A stretch of DNA of 64,000 nt, from the NCBI RefSeq assembly GCF_000002865.3, contig NW_001865041.1, positions 1,163,478 to 1,227,477 of the forward strand, read 5' to 3'. Below the pieces are notes generated by a model. The model ran no database searches, had not been told where the DNA came from, and saw only the letters and a program-made list of their open reading frames with translations. Position 1 is the first letter of the stretch, and each line of letters begins with the position of its first letter. Shown here piece by piece: positions 34,573-46,117 of this stretch. The translations under genes were made by a program, and so were the position numbers. This DNA comes from Monosiga brevicollis MX1. Lineage: Eukaryota; Opisthokonta; Choanoflagellata; Craspedida; Salpingoecidae.

Positions 34573-35026
34573 CCCCTTGGCTCCAGGTGATCTCATGATG
34601 GTGCGTGTATGCCCTCTTGACAGATCACGAATTTTGCCTTTCCGGCCGTTATCAGCCTCGATTTTGGACAACGAGGCCATTGTGGTTCCAGGGCAGATCG
34701 TACTCGCCCACGAGGTTGTATTGGCACCGCTTCAAGGGCTAGGCAAGCAGCGATCTCGCCGCGGCGGTGCCAGTGGTCCCCAGTACTCGTGTGGCATGGA
34801 GCGTGGCTATGTCTTGAGCCGCGTGCTTGGTGTGCGCGACGAACCTGGGTCAGACGGGGGTTGTTATGTGCGTTTGGAGGCTGTCTATGCTGACCAGGAA
34901 GTACGGTGCCCCGAAGAGGCTGACATTAAGGATTTGCTTTACGTGCCAGCAACTCTAGAAGCAACCGTTCTGGCAAGTCTCCGCACCACCGTTCCGGCTC
35001 GTCCCGTGCCCAAGCCAACACTGTAG
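29503..35026 (+). CDS. TECPR1: TECPR1-like protein: tectonin repeats, dysferlin domain, PH-like domain
   Basis: Animal TECPR1 binds damaged or autophagic membranes through tectonin propellers, a PH domain and dysferlin (DysF) domains. I join 12 exons (29503-29679, 29760-29870, 29954-30116, 30217-30289, 30344-30536, 30664-31722, 31918-33486, 33685-33749, 33833-33884, 33961-34210, 34273-34486, 34624-35026) into 1442 residues with matching phases. Exon 2 has WLIDKQGQMWVKVRPG, a tectonin strand. DysF parts are IRRNYEFQYWRGRWNR, RWTSRPWHLAD, ADGWTYGT and FDTVRRRCWVTTR. Further tectonin units include YVRWGISDVEPEGREW and DTLWVVSLRGDLYKS. A PH-like segment ends LEIQFFEVREMRAWRIFLF. The last about 300 residues (from LDLQTCQD) match nothing I know and are extra compared with human (1165 residues). 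Exons 30344 and 33833 use GAG acceptors, so these two boundaries are the weakest. A split into two genes near 33500 was considered but phases favour one. Confidence 0.72.
33541..33574 (+). repeat. Poly-T tract in a TECPR1-like intron
   Basis: About 33 T followed by G-interrupted T runs, on the coding strand of the intron 33487-33684. Confidence 0.85.
34513..34572 (+). repeat. 60-base poly-T tract in a TECPR1-like intron
   Basis: An uninterrupted T run of about 60 bases in the intron 34487-34623, on the coding strand, about 50 bases before the chosen acceptor. Confidence 0.9.
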
Positions 35027-35274
35027 GCTAGACATGAAATTGATTCCGTGTGCCTTGTCCCGCCAGCTTAACGGTGGCATGACTTTGATGGCGCGTCGCC
35101 CACGGGCGTGTCAGCCCAAATAGTGCTACTCTAACAATCATACCGCACAAGAAGCAACTCGTCAAGAAAGGGCTCCACCTCAAAAACTCAAAAACACACA
35201 CAAAATAAACTCGTTCATCGGATTCTAATTTTGTCATTTTGTGTTGTGTACAACTTCGAGCGTCAGGTCTGGAG

Positions 35275-36928
35275 ATGGACGATCAACTGGACGTACCCCG
35301 CCTGGTGGCGCTGGTGAAACAGGCTGCCGAGACAGAGAGTGGCGTGCTCTATTGGATGACGGAGCACATGTTTCTCTCAGGTCTCTACTTTGGTAAATGC
35401 GCCCTGGCGGCAGCCGGGCAGGATGACCACCTCGCAGCACAAAAAGTGCGCATTCATGCCTGCCGTCGCGACGATGGTGGTACGATTGGGGCCGCCCCGT
35501 CATCGACTGCCTGTGCTGTACACCGTGACAAGCCTTGGCTCTTCTTGTCCAATGATCGACGTCTGATTCCATTCTTTTCCTCTTTTTTCTTGGGCAGGCT
35601 ATGCTGGCAATGAGGTGTATCCATCGCACCTTCTTTATACCTACAGCGCTGTACAGCTGGCCATTTTATACAACCAGCCAGAACTGCTCGACGCCGACGC
35701 ACGTAGGTAGCTACCGATGTCCAGGCCAATGGCTTGAGAGTCTTCTCTCCTTTTTTTTTTCTTTGTTTCTTTGACGCTCAACGATGCGCCTCTCCACCCC
35801 GTGCCTGTGACGGTAGTTGAAGCATTTGTCTGGTCTCGCCTCCTGCCTTCGGGCGCTTACTACGGCAACGATCCCAGTGATACTGATACAAGGTCGGATC
35901 CCGGCAATCATGCAGACGTCGCTTACCAGGACCAGATGCAAGCACTCGGCCCAACCCCTCTAACCACACATGCCAATCATTCTTAGGTTTAGCTATTGTG
36001 CCTTGGCCACCTTGGCACTTGTGGACAAGTTGCAGCCGGAAGCCATCAATGTGCGCCAGGCAGGCGAATTCGTTCTGGCGTGCCAAAACGACGACGGCGG
36101 TTTTGGCTTGCGCCCTGGCTGCGAATCCCACGCCGGCCAGACGTTCTGCTGTGTGGCCGCCCTGCAACTGTGTGGGCTCCTCGAAAAGGCCAACCATGAC
36201 ACCCTCAAGGGATTTCTGCTGCGACGTCAACAAGCCGATGGCGGGTTCAATGGTCGTCCAGAAAAGGTTAGCCGGCTCTCACTTGCTTCACTAGCATGGT
36301 ACAAATGCTGTCTCGCAATTCTTCTGACTTGGAAGAGGCATGGGCCGCCCTTCATCTCCATTTTAGGCATCCGATGGCTGTTACGCATGGTGGGTGCTTG
36401 CCACTATGGCCATTTTAGGGTGCGTCCTGCCTGCGCTCTGAAAATTTTTGTCTGGTTTGCAACGCGGGCTCGAGATTTTGCACAACGCCGTCTTGGTCGT
36501 ACCGCGACTCGTGTGTGCCTCATTGTCACGTGTCGGTTGGCCAACACTACATGCTAGTCCAAGCGTGCTGGGTGCGATTGACAAGGCAGCTGCAATCAAG
36601 GCCCTTTTTCGATTACAAACGCCGGCAGGCGGCTTTAGCCCCCGTCCAGATGAATCTCCGGTACGCGCTACGTGCTTGTATTGCCCAGGGCTATAAGGTA
36701 GCCCCGCATTTGCTCTGCGCTTTGTCGTGTGGGTTTTGCGCTGTGACACAAGGTACTTGGCTTGCATAGGACCTGTTCCACACGCACTTTGCCATTGCGG
36801 CCCTGGGCGTCTTGGGACACGAGTCCGTAGCGCCAATGGATCCGTGTTTCTGTGTTCCACGGACCGCATTGCAGCGCTACCGCCGATCTCTTGATCAGAC
36901 ACAAGCAACCACCACAGACGCATCATAG
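35275..36928 (+). CDS. RABGGTB: Rab geranylgeranyltransferase beta subunit
   Basis: Catalytic beta subunit that transfers geranylgeranyl groups to Rab C-terminal cysteines. Seven exons (35275-35479, 35598-35702, 35817-35892, 35987-36266, 36367-36419, 36558-36660, 36770-36928) join cleanly into 326 residues, close to human (331). Alpha-alpha barrel repeats are clear: EHMFLSGLYFGKCAL, GNEVYPSHLLYTYSAVQL, SDTDTRFSYCALATLALV, CQNDDGGFGLRPGCESHAGQ, CCVAALQLCGLL, RRQQADGGFNGRPEK, DGCYAWWVLATMAILG, TPAGGFSPRPDESP and DLFHTHFAIAALGVLG. Zinc ligands are visible: Asp and Cys in SDGCYAWW and His in FHTHFA. DTRFSYCA and NGRPEK are the type II beta signatures, which exclude farnesyl or GGT-I beta. The active partner would need an alpha subunit, not in the window. 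Confidence 0.95.
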
Positions 36929-36983
36929 ATCTAGTCTGTCGACCCAGTCTATTCTTTTCCATCATCAGCCATCTGAGCCACAA

Positions 36984-39068
36984 CTAGGGTGCAGTGCACC
37001 GGTCACGGATGATGTGCAAAGCGTGTGCTTTGGCACGGTCTTCCACTTGCTGCCAGATGGCCTTCAACTTGGCATCGTCGCCATCTGAGACGCGTTGGGG
37101 TGCCCATGGCGCCCAGCTTTTGCGCGACACTGAGGAGCTGAATGCCCACATGGCCGATCGCAGTTGGGCCTGGTCCAGTCCTAATGATTTCAGGATTGCA
37201 TCACAAAAGGCTGTGTGAGAGTGTACACACGCGCGTTGTACGCGCAATTGAGCCGTCGATTTTACATCTCCGTCCGTTCACCGACCGGGAAAGTCTCTGG
37301 CCAGCAGCTCGAGAATGTTGGAACAATGAAAATCAACAGCACTAGTCTCCCAGTCTTGCGGCTTCAGGGCTGGTACCGATCTAACACATGGGCGAAAGGA
37401 AGCACCAAAAACCCCCAAGGATGAACCCTTGGGGCTTGTCTTTCACACCACAACTCAAATAGACTCACGCAAAGGCAATGGGGTTGGTGGTGCAGTGCAT
37501 GGCCGTCGCGGCTGAATGATCAGTCTTGAAGCGTTCGAGCCATAATTGAGCGGCTCGAGTGAGCATTCTGAGCGAAAAGAATTTTCCAAATAAAGTGAAA
37601 AAAAGCGAAATATCAAGGCGACCTGTTGGTGCTACATGAAGATGATCGGTACCACCAAACGATGCCTTCGTACCCCATGTCGCCCTTCATACCCCCATGT
37701 GCACGGCGTAGGAGCAAGGCAAACAAGACGTTCTTTTGCTTCGCATCAGAAAGTTTGGCCTACACAAGCGTGGTGGCCCAAACCAGAGCACGGTCGGGTC
37801 AGCAAGTACCATCTAATTGAATGACAGCACATTTGTGCGTAGCAAGGGATGGACCGACAGCTCACTTTAACAATATGACGGCCGTTGAACTTTTCGTCGA
37901 CTTCTCCCCATGTGACGGCGCCATCCTTGAAGGGCGAGGCAGCGACGGCGTGCACGACGCCAAGGAGGAAGGCCGTATCGGCATCAGAGAGCCGGTAGCT
38001 CTTGCTCAAGGCAACCATGTACCAAACGAGAGCCGGAAGGCACTCTAACAGTTGTCCGTCTTCAATCATGATGACGGGCAGCCGTCGAAGCACCTTGATT
38101 GGGTCAAACAGAAGCAGCTCGCGGGCGCTGCAAACGGCCAGTTCAGCCCGACAGCGCCGCACGCATTTCTTCAACAGGGTGTGGCCCAGGCGCGCGCGCG
38201 CGCGCAAACGATGTGATGCCGTGAATGCAGACGAAAGGCCCGGATCAACGTCATGGAATTCCACCAGGTCATCGGATACGCACCTGTAGATGACTTTGAA
38301 GCAGCTGGGCATCACGATACTGCGGCTTGTTCTCACTCCATCGATAGGTAGGCTTGGCGGCAGCTGCGCCGACTTCGCCCAACCGAGCCTGGCCAAAAGT
38401 TGACGGGTAAGTGTTGGCGGGGCCTTGAGCTGAGCGCCAGAAAGGATGTGCTTTTCACGTTTATCACGAGTCCATACCTGCTTGCCTTCCCAAGTAAAGG
38501 TATGCTGCAAGGCTTGAAACCCCGGCGGCGCTTCGCGCTCAAAAGTGGCATGCGTGGGCAGGCCAGCCGTGCGGTGCAGAACAAAATATCCAGGGACCGT
38601 GGTATCCTCACCTCCAAAGAAAGCATGAAGGTTACCACTGCCTCCACGAGAAGAGCCACGAGATGAAACGGCCGCAGGGGGCTTGTCTTTGCTCTTGGAC
38701 TTGACTTTGGGAGCTGATATCGCTGCGGGTGATTCTTCTTGGGTCTGACTCGCCTCGGTTGGAGGGTTTGGCTTCTCGCGCTTGGCTGGCGGAGTCACAC
38801 CGCCCGGCACGGGACCAGGCATAGGTATCTTTGTGGTCGATGAAGGGGTCTCTGCCGGAGGACAGCCGGCTTCAATGTGTGCATCAACCTGATCGAGGGG
38901 CATCTCGGCAGCACAGATTGGGCAGGCCACGTGACCTGGTGAGTCCAGCGACAGGTCATCGGGTCGCGCTAGCCGCAGCAGCTGACGGAGCTTGCTGTGG
39001 CAGCTCGATGGAAAGTCAGCTTGAAAGCGCTCAAATAGCGCACGACTGGAGGATGATGCTTCCGCCAT
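36984..39068 (-). CDS. UBZ-type zinc-finger protein with an uncharacterised C-terminal domain
   Basis: Six exons (39068-38284, 38127-37866, 37738-37623, 37567-37469, 37341-37286, 37210-36984) close in frame for 514 residues. Near residue 49 a UBZ4-like finger is seen: CPICAAEMPLDQVDAHIEAG, then C (C-x2-C-x11-H-x4-C), a ubiquitin-binding type common in DNA-repair proteins. A Pro/Ser/Lys linker follows, then an HAFFGG block. The C-terminal half is well ordered: LLLFDPIKVLRRLPVIMIED, LPALVWYMVALSK, FALLLRRAHGGMKGDM, LWLERFKTD, NILELLARDFP and LRSAMWAFSSSVS. I recognise the block style as conserved across distant eukaryotes but know no function. The 38284/38127 intron would also be open in frame, but its gtgcgt donor and tttgcag acceptor argue for splicing. 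It is head to head with ATMIN. Confidence 0.75.
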
Positions 39069-39312
<244 letters not shown>

Positions 39313-40497
39313 ATGACGACGCGTGTGTGGCGGCCAGGCGTGGCAGAGCTGCTGCCAGATGCGGCTGCTGACCTCCGCCGAACCAAGCGGGCCAAGCTAT
39401 TGTGCGATCTGTGCGGGCATGAATGTGGCAATCCGGGTGCACTGGCTCGTCACCAGCAGCAACGTCACCCCACCTCTGCCTCCCGCGACAACAAAACATT
39501 GGCCCACTGTGCTTCGCCGGAAGAGGGGGGGTTGGTCAACCGATACTGCTGCCCCGCACCCCAGTGCCCTCGCACTCATGCGACTCGGGCTTTTTCCTCT
39601 TTGGCTCTTTTGCGCCAACATTACCGGCACTGTCACATCGGGCGAAACTTTTCGTGCCCCCAATGTCAAAACAGTCTACCAACCTTGGCGGCACTGCGCC
39701 GCCACCAGCAAGACTGCGGCCAAACCTACCACTGTCATTGCCGTTCAACTCCTTTCCCAACTTGGGACAGCCTGGCAGCCCATGCCCGCCGATCTGGTCA
39801 CCCGATTGCCGAGGAGCAGCGGCAGCGGCGTGCCCGTGCACGCGCTCGGTCCACTGCAAAAGCACCCCAGGCATCGTCTGCTGCGGCAGGGTGCACCACG
39901 GGTCACACCCAAGAGACTGGCGCAGCCACTGTATCAAGCAACTGCAGCAGAGTGCCGCAGGACACATTGTTCGACAGCAAAGAACAGCCAGTTGCGCGCG
40001 TGACGCGGGGCATCGGCCCTGCCGAGCCCTTGTTTCCGCTGCTTTCAGATGTGCATGAGCACGCGGGGCTGTTGGGGGGTTCCCGTAGCCCAGCACAGGA
40101 CCGCAAGGACCAGGGCACTGATACATTAACGGAAGACTGGAGTTGGTTGGATATGCATACCATTGGTTGTCAAACAACTGACGACCCCGTTAGTGCTGCC
40201 GATCTGTTGGCGCTGCCGCTGCTTCAGGCGTCCACGGGTGCACAAACATCGGAGCATGACTTTGTTGCCCTGTGGACAGAGCTCAACTATCCAGATGCAG
40301 AGGGTGTGTCCATGCGCACAATCGGTACCGACGCAGCTGCTCCAAGCTGCTTCGCCCCAGACTGGACCTTGGCGACGCCCACCTTGGACAGTCGCACCAT
40401 GCAAACTCAAACAACGCAGGTCGCTGAAACAGCTTCCCAAACTCCACGCTGGCTAGCCCATGGCAAAACATATTACGATGGTGGCTGTCAAACCTAG
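39313..40497 (+). CDS. ATMIN: ATMIN/ASCIZ-type zinc-finger factor with TQT motifs for dynein light chain
   Basis: In animals ATMIN is a transcription factor that drives DYNLL1 expression and is bound by its product LC8 through many TQT motifs. This single-exon gene of 394 residues has four N-terminal Cys/His fingers: CDLCGHECGNPGALARHQQQ-RH, C-PAPQC with HYRHCH, CPQCQNSLPTLAALRRHQQD then C, and CHCRSTPFPTWDSLAAHARR then GH. The C-terminal half is disordered and contains seven LC8-type sites: GTDT, GCQTTDD, GAQTSEHD, IGTDAA, MQTQTTQ, TASQTPR and a terminal GGCQT. SQ/TQ sites also occur. Finger number, spacing and the TQT-rich tail match ATMIN. Start 39313 was chosen as the first ATG in frame before the fingers. 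No introns, unlike most neighbours. Confidence 0.87.
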   Translation: MTTRVWRPGVAELLPDAAADLRRTKRAKLLCDLCGHECGNPGALARHQQQRHPTSASRDNKTLAHCASPEEGGLVNRYCCPAPQCPRTHATRAFSSLALLRQHYRHCHIGRNFSCPQCQNSLPTLAALRRHQQDCGQTYHCHCRSTPFPTWDSLAAHARRSGHPIAEEQRQRRARARARSTAKAPQASSAAAGCTTGHTQETGAATVSSNCSRVPQDTLFDSKEQPVARVTRGIGPAEPLFPLLSDVHEHAGLLGGSRSPAQDRKDQGTDTLTEDWSWLDMHTIGCQTTDDPVSAADLLALPLLQASTGAQTSEHDFVALWTELNYPDAEGVSMRTIGTDAAAPSCFAPDWTLATPTLDSRTMQTQTTQVAETASQTPRWLAHGKTYYDGGCQT

Positions 40498-40749
40498 ACC
40501 TTCCACAGCCCACGACCAGGCATCATGCCCACCACTCACTCGCCCTGCCATTTCCGTTTTCCCGTCCCCCATTTGAGGTGGATCAATTCAATTTCAGAGA
40601 GTATAACTTTATTTTGTTAATTCTCTCTTTCTCCAAATCACACACACACACACACACTCTCTCTCTCTCTCTCTCTCTCTCGCTCTCTCTTGCTGTTTTT
40701 ATTTTTTCAAGTCCTGTGGCTGGTGGCGCATTGAAACGGCATCGCCACC
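40498..40749. other. Intergenic region between ATMIN and DENND10 with CA and CT runs
   Basis: Holds a CA run (40640-40657) directly followed by a CT run (40658-40690). No gene seen. Confidence 0.5.
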
Positions 40750-42849
40750 ATGGCAGACATCCTTGCTTGCATGATTTTGGGTTGGTAACGTTGGATATGA
40801 TTCGTCTGCCACGTTGACCTTGGGGTGCTTCTCTCGCTGTTGGGCTCTTCGGTCTCATGAGATCCGCACGCCGTGCGCCGTATGCGTGCAGAGCGTGACG
40901 ATGCGCAACATTGGCAAACCGCCTGGGTCTATCCCGAGGCTAGCGCAGCACAGCGCGACCTGGTGTTGCAGCAGGCACCTGCCTCCTCCACTGACCAAGC
41001 AGTATGTTTTTGACCGTTTTGGACTGTTTGACCTGATGTCTTCTTCGCAGCTGCCAACGCCAGCTCCCCCCTCTCACAATACAGTGGTTCGCTTGCAACT
41101 CAGCGGGTCGTGCGAACAGCCACGTACAGCCTCTATCTCAAGACATATGCCTTTGAGGACGTTGCTCGACTACAGGTCTGTCCACGCCCAAACAGCCAAA
41201 CCGCGCAAAAACAGAAAACTTTTTTTGCTGGTGCAGCTCTCCCGTCTCCCATCGTAAACCTGCGCGTCTCATCAGCAACTACCCCTGATTGTCTGCGCTT
41301 GTATTGCTTGCAAAGTTGGATGTCTTTACCGTTGCCCTGATCACAAAGGTGTGTCACTTGCCAGTACCAAACGATGCATGGCAAAATCCGGCCCTGTGTC
41401 GTCCCGTTTTTCCCCTCACCCATGACGAGTCCCCACCCCTGCCATCGTGTACATCTCTCATGCAAGCCTGTTGCCCAAAAACAGGACTTCTATCCGGACA
41501 AATATGCTGCTTTGCTTGATCTACTAGCAGAACAGTATTGCACTGATGCCGATGCAACCGCACCGCTGAATCTGCTCCTGGCATGTGCCGTCCGTGGCCG
41601 CTTCAAGCGCCAGTGGGTCCCGGCGACCATGCCCGGCCTCGAGGCACAGCCCCCGTCGGGCTTGAAAGGTTGGTCACCAATACATATTTTTCTTCATGAT
41701 GCTTGAGTGTCGCTATCACGTGGCAATCCGGTGTCATCGCGGGTCTCGGTGTCTCGTTGCTTAGAATTGTGGGGCAACTGTGGAATGGAGACGATCTTGG
41801 CCTACGTCGCAGTCCTGCTGCAGCGCCGCGTCGCTGTCATCGCTGAGAGTCCCTCTGCGGTACTGAGTGCCGTGACAGCCATTGCTCAACTGACACCTCC
41901 CACATCCCGACTGGCTGATGTGTACCCCAACCTGCCGCTGGTAAGCTAGCGCTGAGGACAAGGGGAAGTTGCAAGACCATTTTGAGACAAAAGAATGATC
42001 AGGGAGAATCATTCTAAAGTGACGCGGCTGATGGCATGCCACACTCTCATGGTTCGGTGTGGCTTGTTCGATGCAGGAGGAACTGAGCACGCTCAACACG
42101 CCATCGTATATTGTTGGTTCCACTGATGCTGCGCTCGCCGAGCGCGAATCAGCCTATGACGTTCTGGTCAACAGTAGGTCCCGCTCCTGCTTTCACAAGT
42201 CGTTTATGTCGTAAATCATTGGCATCCCTCTATTATCAGTTTTGGTGGTATCGAGTCATTGTGTGAGAGAAGCATCCCCTGTGATGAAGCGCCTTGCTCA
42301 GTCTCTCGTGGTTCTGGTTAGTGCCCGCGGGCGTTGTGCAAGTTGCCGCGCCATCGGAGAGTGACTTTGCACTCGGTCGCCTGCACCGCGACATTGCCGA
42401 GGCTGTTCTGGAGGTGGCTGGCAAGACAGAAGCAAGCGACGAAGATGTGGCACAGGTGCTGTCTCAACTTGCTAGCTTTGACATAGTCTGACTTTGCGCA
42501 ATGCGGGAACGTCTCCAAGGCCTAGCGAGATGAATTCCTTATAATCGCTGTGCTTGGGACTAGGTCCTCAAGGAGCGGACAGCCAATGTTGTGGACAAGC
42601 TGCGGGACCTGGCGGATGAGCACGGCAAATTGTCGGCCGAGACTATCACGGTGGGTGTCTGGCTTCAGAAAAGGGCAGAGAGTGGGCCACATAGCCACGT
42701 GCGATGATGGGGCACATGCGTGTCGTCATTCTCACCCACAAAGTGATCTTGGTTGATGTTGGACTGACATACAGGGCCGGAAGATGGCGGCGTCGACCCA
42801 GCGCTTCCTCCTGAATTTGGCTGCGGCTATGAACATGCTCCAAGAGTAG
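40750..42849 (+). CDS. DENND10: DENND10 (FAM45) DENN-domain protein
   Basis: DENND10 is a small DENN-fold regulator of late endosomes. Ten exons (40750-40780, 40892-41001, 41104-41175, 41316-41348, 41485-41668, 41765-41940, 42077-42173, 42322-42455, 42564-42650, 42775-42849) join in phase for 332 residues (human 357). The start gccaccATGG is a good Kozak context. Matches run along the family: MADILACMILERDD, TAWVYPE, TATYSLYLKTYAFEDV, FTVALITKDFYPDKYAAL, WGNCGMETILAYVAVLLQRR, LNTPSYIVGSTDAALAER, YDVLVN, ALGRLHRDIAEAVL and a C-terminal FLLNLAAAMNMLQE, like human FLYHLAAAEQMLK. The acceptor at 41104 was preferred to 41050 because only it keeps the frame. Confidence 0.9.
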
Positions 42850-42987
42850 ATGGGAAAGTGGGCGTAGCTTGGTCACACAGTAGGTCTGAATTGCCCACGA
42901 GCCCGTGACGTTGGCATTGAGCTAAGCATTGGATGCAAACTGGAAAATTGAGTACCGGGCTGGACGTGCTGCTTGAACAACGCCTGG

Positions 42988-44586
42988 CTACTCTTGGGGC
43001 GTCACCGCCTCGTCGGAAACTAAGGAATTCAGATACATGTATCGCGAAAACCAAACGGAGAGCTGACGGAACCAAACATATTGGCTAGCATGGGCGCGCA
43101 TGGCAGCCTGCGGACAAAAAATGATGTGAAAACGGGTGTTTGAGGCACAGTAGCGATTGTCACGTCTGGAACGGCCCAGAAGCACGCTACTAGAAAGAAA
43201 AGGTAGCACGCATACAAACCCGAATGGTCACCCGCTGTGCTTCTGTCGTCATGACTGTTGAGGGACTGGAGGGGAGCGCAAAGCAAGGATGAAATCAACA
43301 TGAAAAAAATGGCGGCATGTGGCTCCTGATATCAGCCGAGGCAGGGCGCGCTGACATTGGATCCAAGATGGCTGTCCAAGGAAGGTCCATGATGCCAAAG
43401 TATTTACGCCACATGCCAACGCTCAATAGGGTGCGGAGGTGTGTTTTCACGACCAAGCAAGCTTGTCTAACAGTACCATGTCACAAGGTGAAATGTCCAA
43501 GCCCCAGAGCTCTCGAGCAAGGATCGTGGACAACCTGATCAAAGCAGCTGATGATATTTGCATTCATACGCACCGCGTGCCTCGCCATGTTGCACGGTGG
43601 TTGGGGTGCCACGAGGCGCCAGCCGAGTCAAATGTTACCACCTAAATATTCACCCACCGCCGCGCACATAGAATCGTACGTCCGGGTCTCTAATAAGATG
43701 CTTACTAGGCAAGCCAGGTAGTCAAGCGCCCAAGCACACCTCGTCAATGTCCCAGCGGGCAATGTATTGCTGCACAAGGTCGGCCACATCAGCCGCACGC
43801 CACTCCTGATCGAAACCATCTTGAAGTCGTCTGGTTTCGGCCCGAGCACGAACCGGAATCAGTGATATGCAGAGCAAAGGTTGGGCTGCAACCAGCACAG
43901 TAAGAGCACTGCTTACGCATCATCGAGTACCGCCAGCCGATCGGCATCTCCGCCCAGAATGCCAAAAGCTTGGCGCAGCTCTGCGGTGCGCTGCTTGCCC
44001 AAGCCATCCGCGTTGCCTGCCAAGTTTCATCTGGTGTGAGCCAAGCCATCTTGGTGGGGCACTGAACCATTGCAGATGGCCACCGAGTCTAAGGTAGCAA
44101 GCCCAGCGTACGTCCTTACCCGTCGACAAGCAAAGCAGGTAGACGCAGTGGTTGCGCATAACATTAAGCAGGCTGGGTCCAAAGAACATGCACTCATCAT
44201 CCGGGTGTGCTGCGAGCATGCACGTGTGATCAGAGGCGTGCATCCCTCTCGAGAACGATGGACCCACAGACCAGTAGCACAAACAGACCAGTCACAAAGA
44301 GGACACGCTTATGAGATTGCGAAGCAGCCTCGCGGCCTTCTCCAGCCTCAGGGCTGGTCCCACTCCCCGTTGCTGTGTCGGGACCGAGTGCAGCGCCTTG
44401 CTCAGGGTCAACTCGGGATAGTCGAGCAAAGGCCACGTTGAGCAGAATCACCAACAGCCCAAGCACAACTTTAGGCCACACCGAATCGCGCAACAACAGT
44501 GTAAAGAACATCTCCTCCCCCTCGATCCCCTGGCCTCCCGCCTCCTGGCCCCAATTCGCCCCATCCCCCGCCATTGGCGCTGCCAT
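42988..44586 (-). CDS. PIGL: PIG-L, GlcNAc-PI de-N-acetylase
   Basis: PIG-L removes the acetyl group from GlcNAc-phosphatidylinositol at the ER, the second step of GPI-anchor synthesis. Exon 1 (44586-44289) has an N-terminal membrane segment, VVLGLLVILLNVAF, and ends RVLFVT. Exon 2 (44209-44120) completes the zinc motif AHPDDECMFFGP and has VYLLCLSTG. Exons 44016-43917 (GLGKQRTAELRQAFGILGG) and 43830-43740 (DGFDQEWRAADVADLVQQY) follow. Exon 43641-43574 carries VVTFDSAGASWHPNH, the second HxxH metal site. Then come SVGMWRKYFGIMDLP (about 43450-43340) and the last exon with WFRQLSVWFSRYMYLNSL, ending 42988. The order matches human PIGL throughout. Boundaries between 43574 and 43210 could not be fixed uniquely. 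Confidence 0.9.
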
Positions 44587-45164
<578 letters not shown>

Positions 45165-45915
45165 ATGGCCTCCCAGGTGCGCTTGTCGTGGCCCACTGGT
45201 TGAGTGATCGCTCAGCCAAGCTCAACGGCTCCATGTCTGCTTGTTTGAACATGACATGGCGGCAGGACCCCTTGCAACAACTGCCCTCCATCAAGGCGCA
45301 AAGCTTCTCGCAGTTTCTGCAGATTCGGGTACGCCGTGGCTCATTCGGGACCTTCCCTACCTGGCATCATATTTGTCGTATGGACAACAGCCCAGAGTTC
45401 ATTACCTCTTCCCCTTGCCCGCAGCCTAGCTTCCCACCCTCGTTCTCCCTCAAGCGCGACGCGGACCCACAGGGTAAGTGCTGGCTCTGGATAACCAGCA
45501 TGCCTTCAAGGGGCATGGGCACATTTTTCCTCCTCCTCCTCCTCCTCCTTGCTCATGTTGGCGATCGCCTGTTCGATCGATCGTGTCATGCATTCCACAT
45601 AGAGATCAAGATCTCAACGCAAAGCATTTTAGCGCGAGAGTTGGAGAAGCGACGACGCCAGCGTGACCAAGAGGAGCGCGAGCACCTGACCAAAGTATGT
45701 TGGCGCCAAGCAGCTATGCATCAACTCAACTTGCCGGTTTTTTTCAGCGCCTTCCCAACCATTCGGCTCCGGTGGATCATGTCTCGATGCATTCATGTTC
45801 TCGCCCATGACACGTGCAGCAAGCGTCACTGGCCAAACGCAAGGCTGCCGAAGCCAAGCAAGCCAGCAAACAGGCCAAGCGCAGCAGTTCGGTTTCTTCT
45901 GGCTTTCGACGATGA
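45165..45915 (+). CDS. Small basic protein, 103 residues, five exons
   Basis: Family not recognised. Exons 45165-45176, 45266-45328, 45425-45473, 45603-45694 and 45820-45915 join in phases 0, 0, 1 and 0 with good signals. The first coding exon has only four codons (MASQ). The protein continues DPLQQLPSIKAQSFSQFLQI, then PSFPPSFSLKRDADPQ. A helix EIKISTQSILARELEKRRRQ follows, then a Lys/Arg/Ala-rich end with AKRKAAEAKQASKQAKRSSS and SSGFRR. The strongly basic coiled-coil end points to RNA or ribosome association (inference). The start is supported by position after GAGC and by phase, but upstream coding exons cannot be excluded. Confidence 0.6.
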
Positions 45916-46117
45916 TCACCGCTCTTCCAATTCTTACTCAGGGAGGCCAAAATATGAAAGTGACAGCTTAAATGTCTATTGAATTGACAAAGCTTCGCTG
46001 GACTTGCTTGAACATTTGATTATCAGGAGAGAAAAGAACATAGATGACCCGAGCAAACCCTTCCTGCCCAATTAGCAAAGGTCTTGAATATAAACAGAAA
46101 ACCCTCGCGGGGATGCA

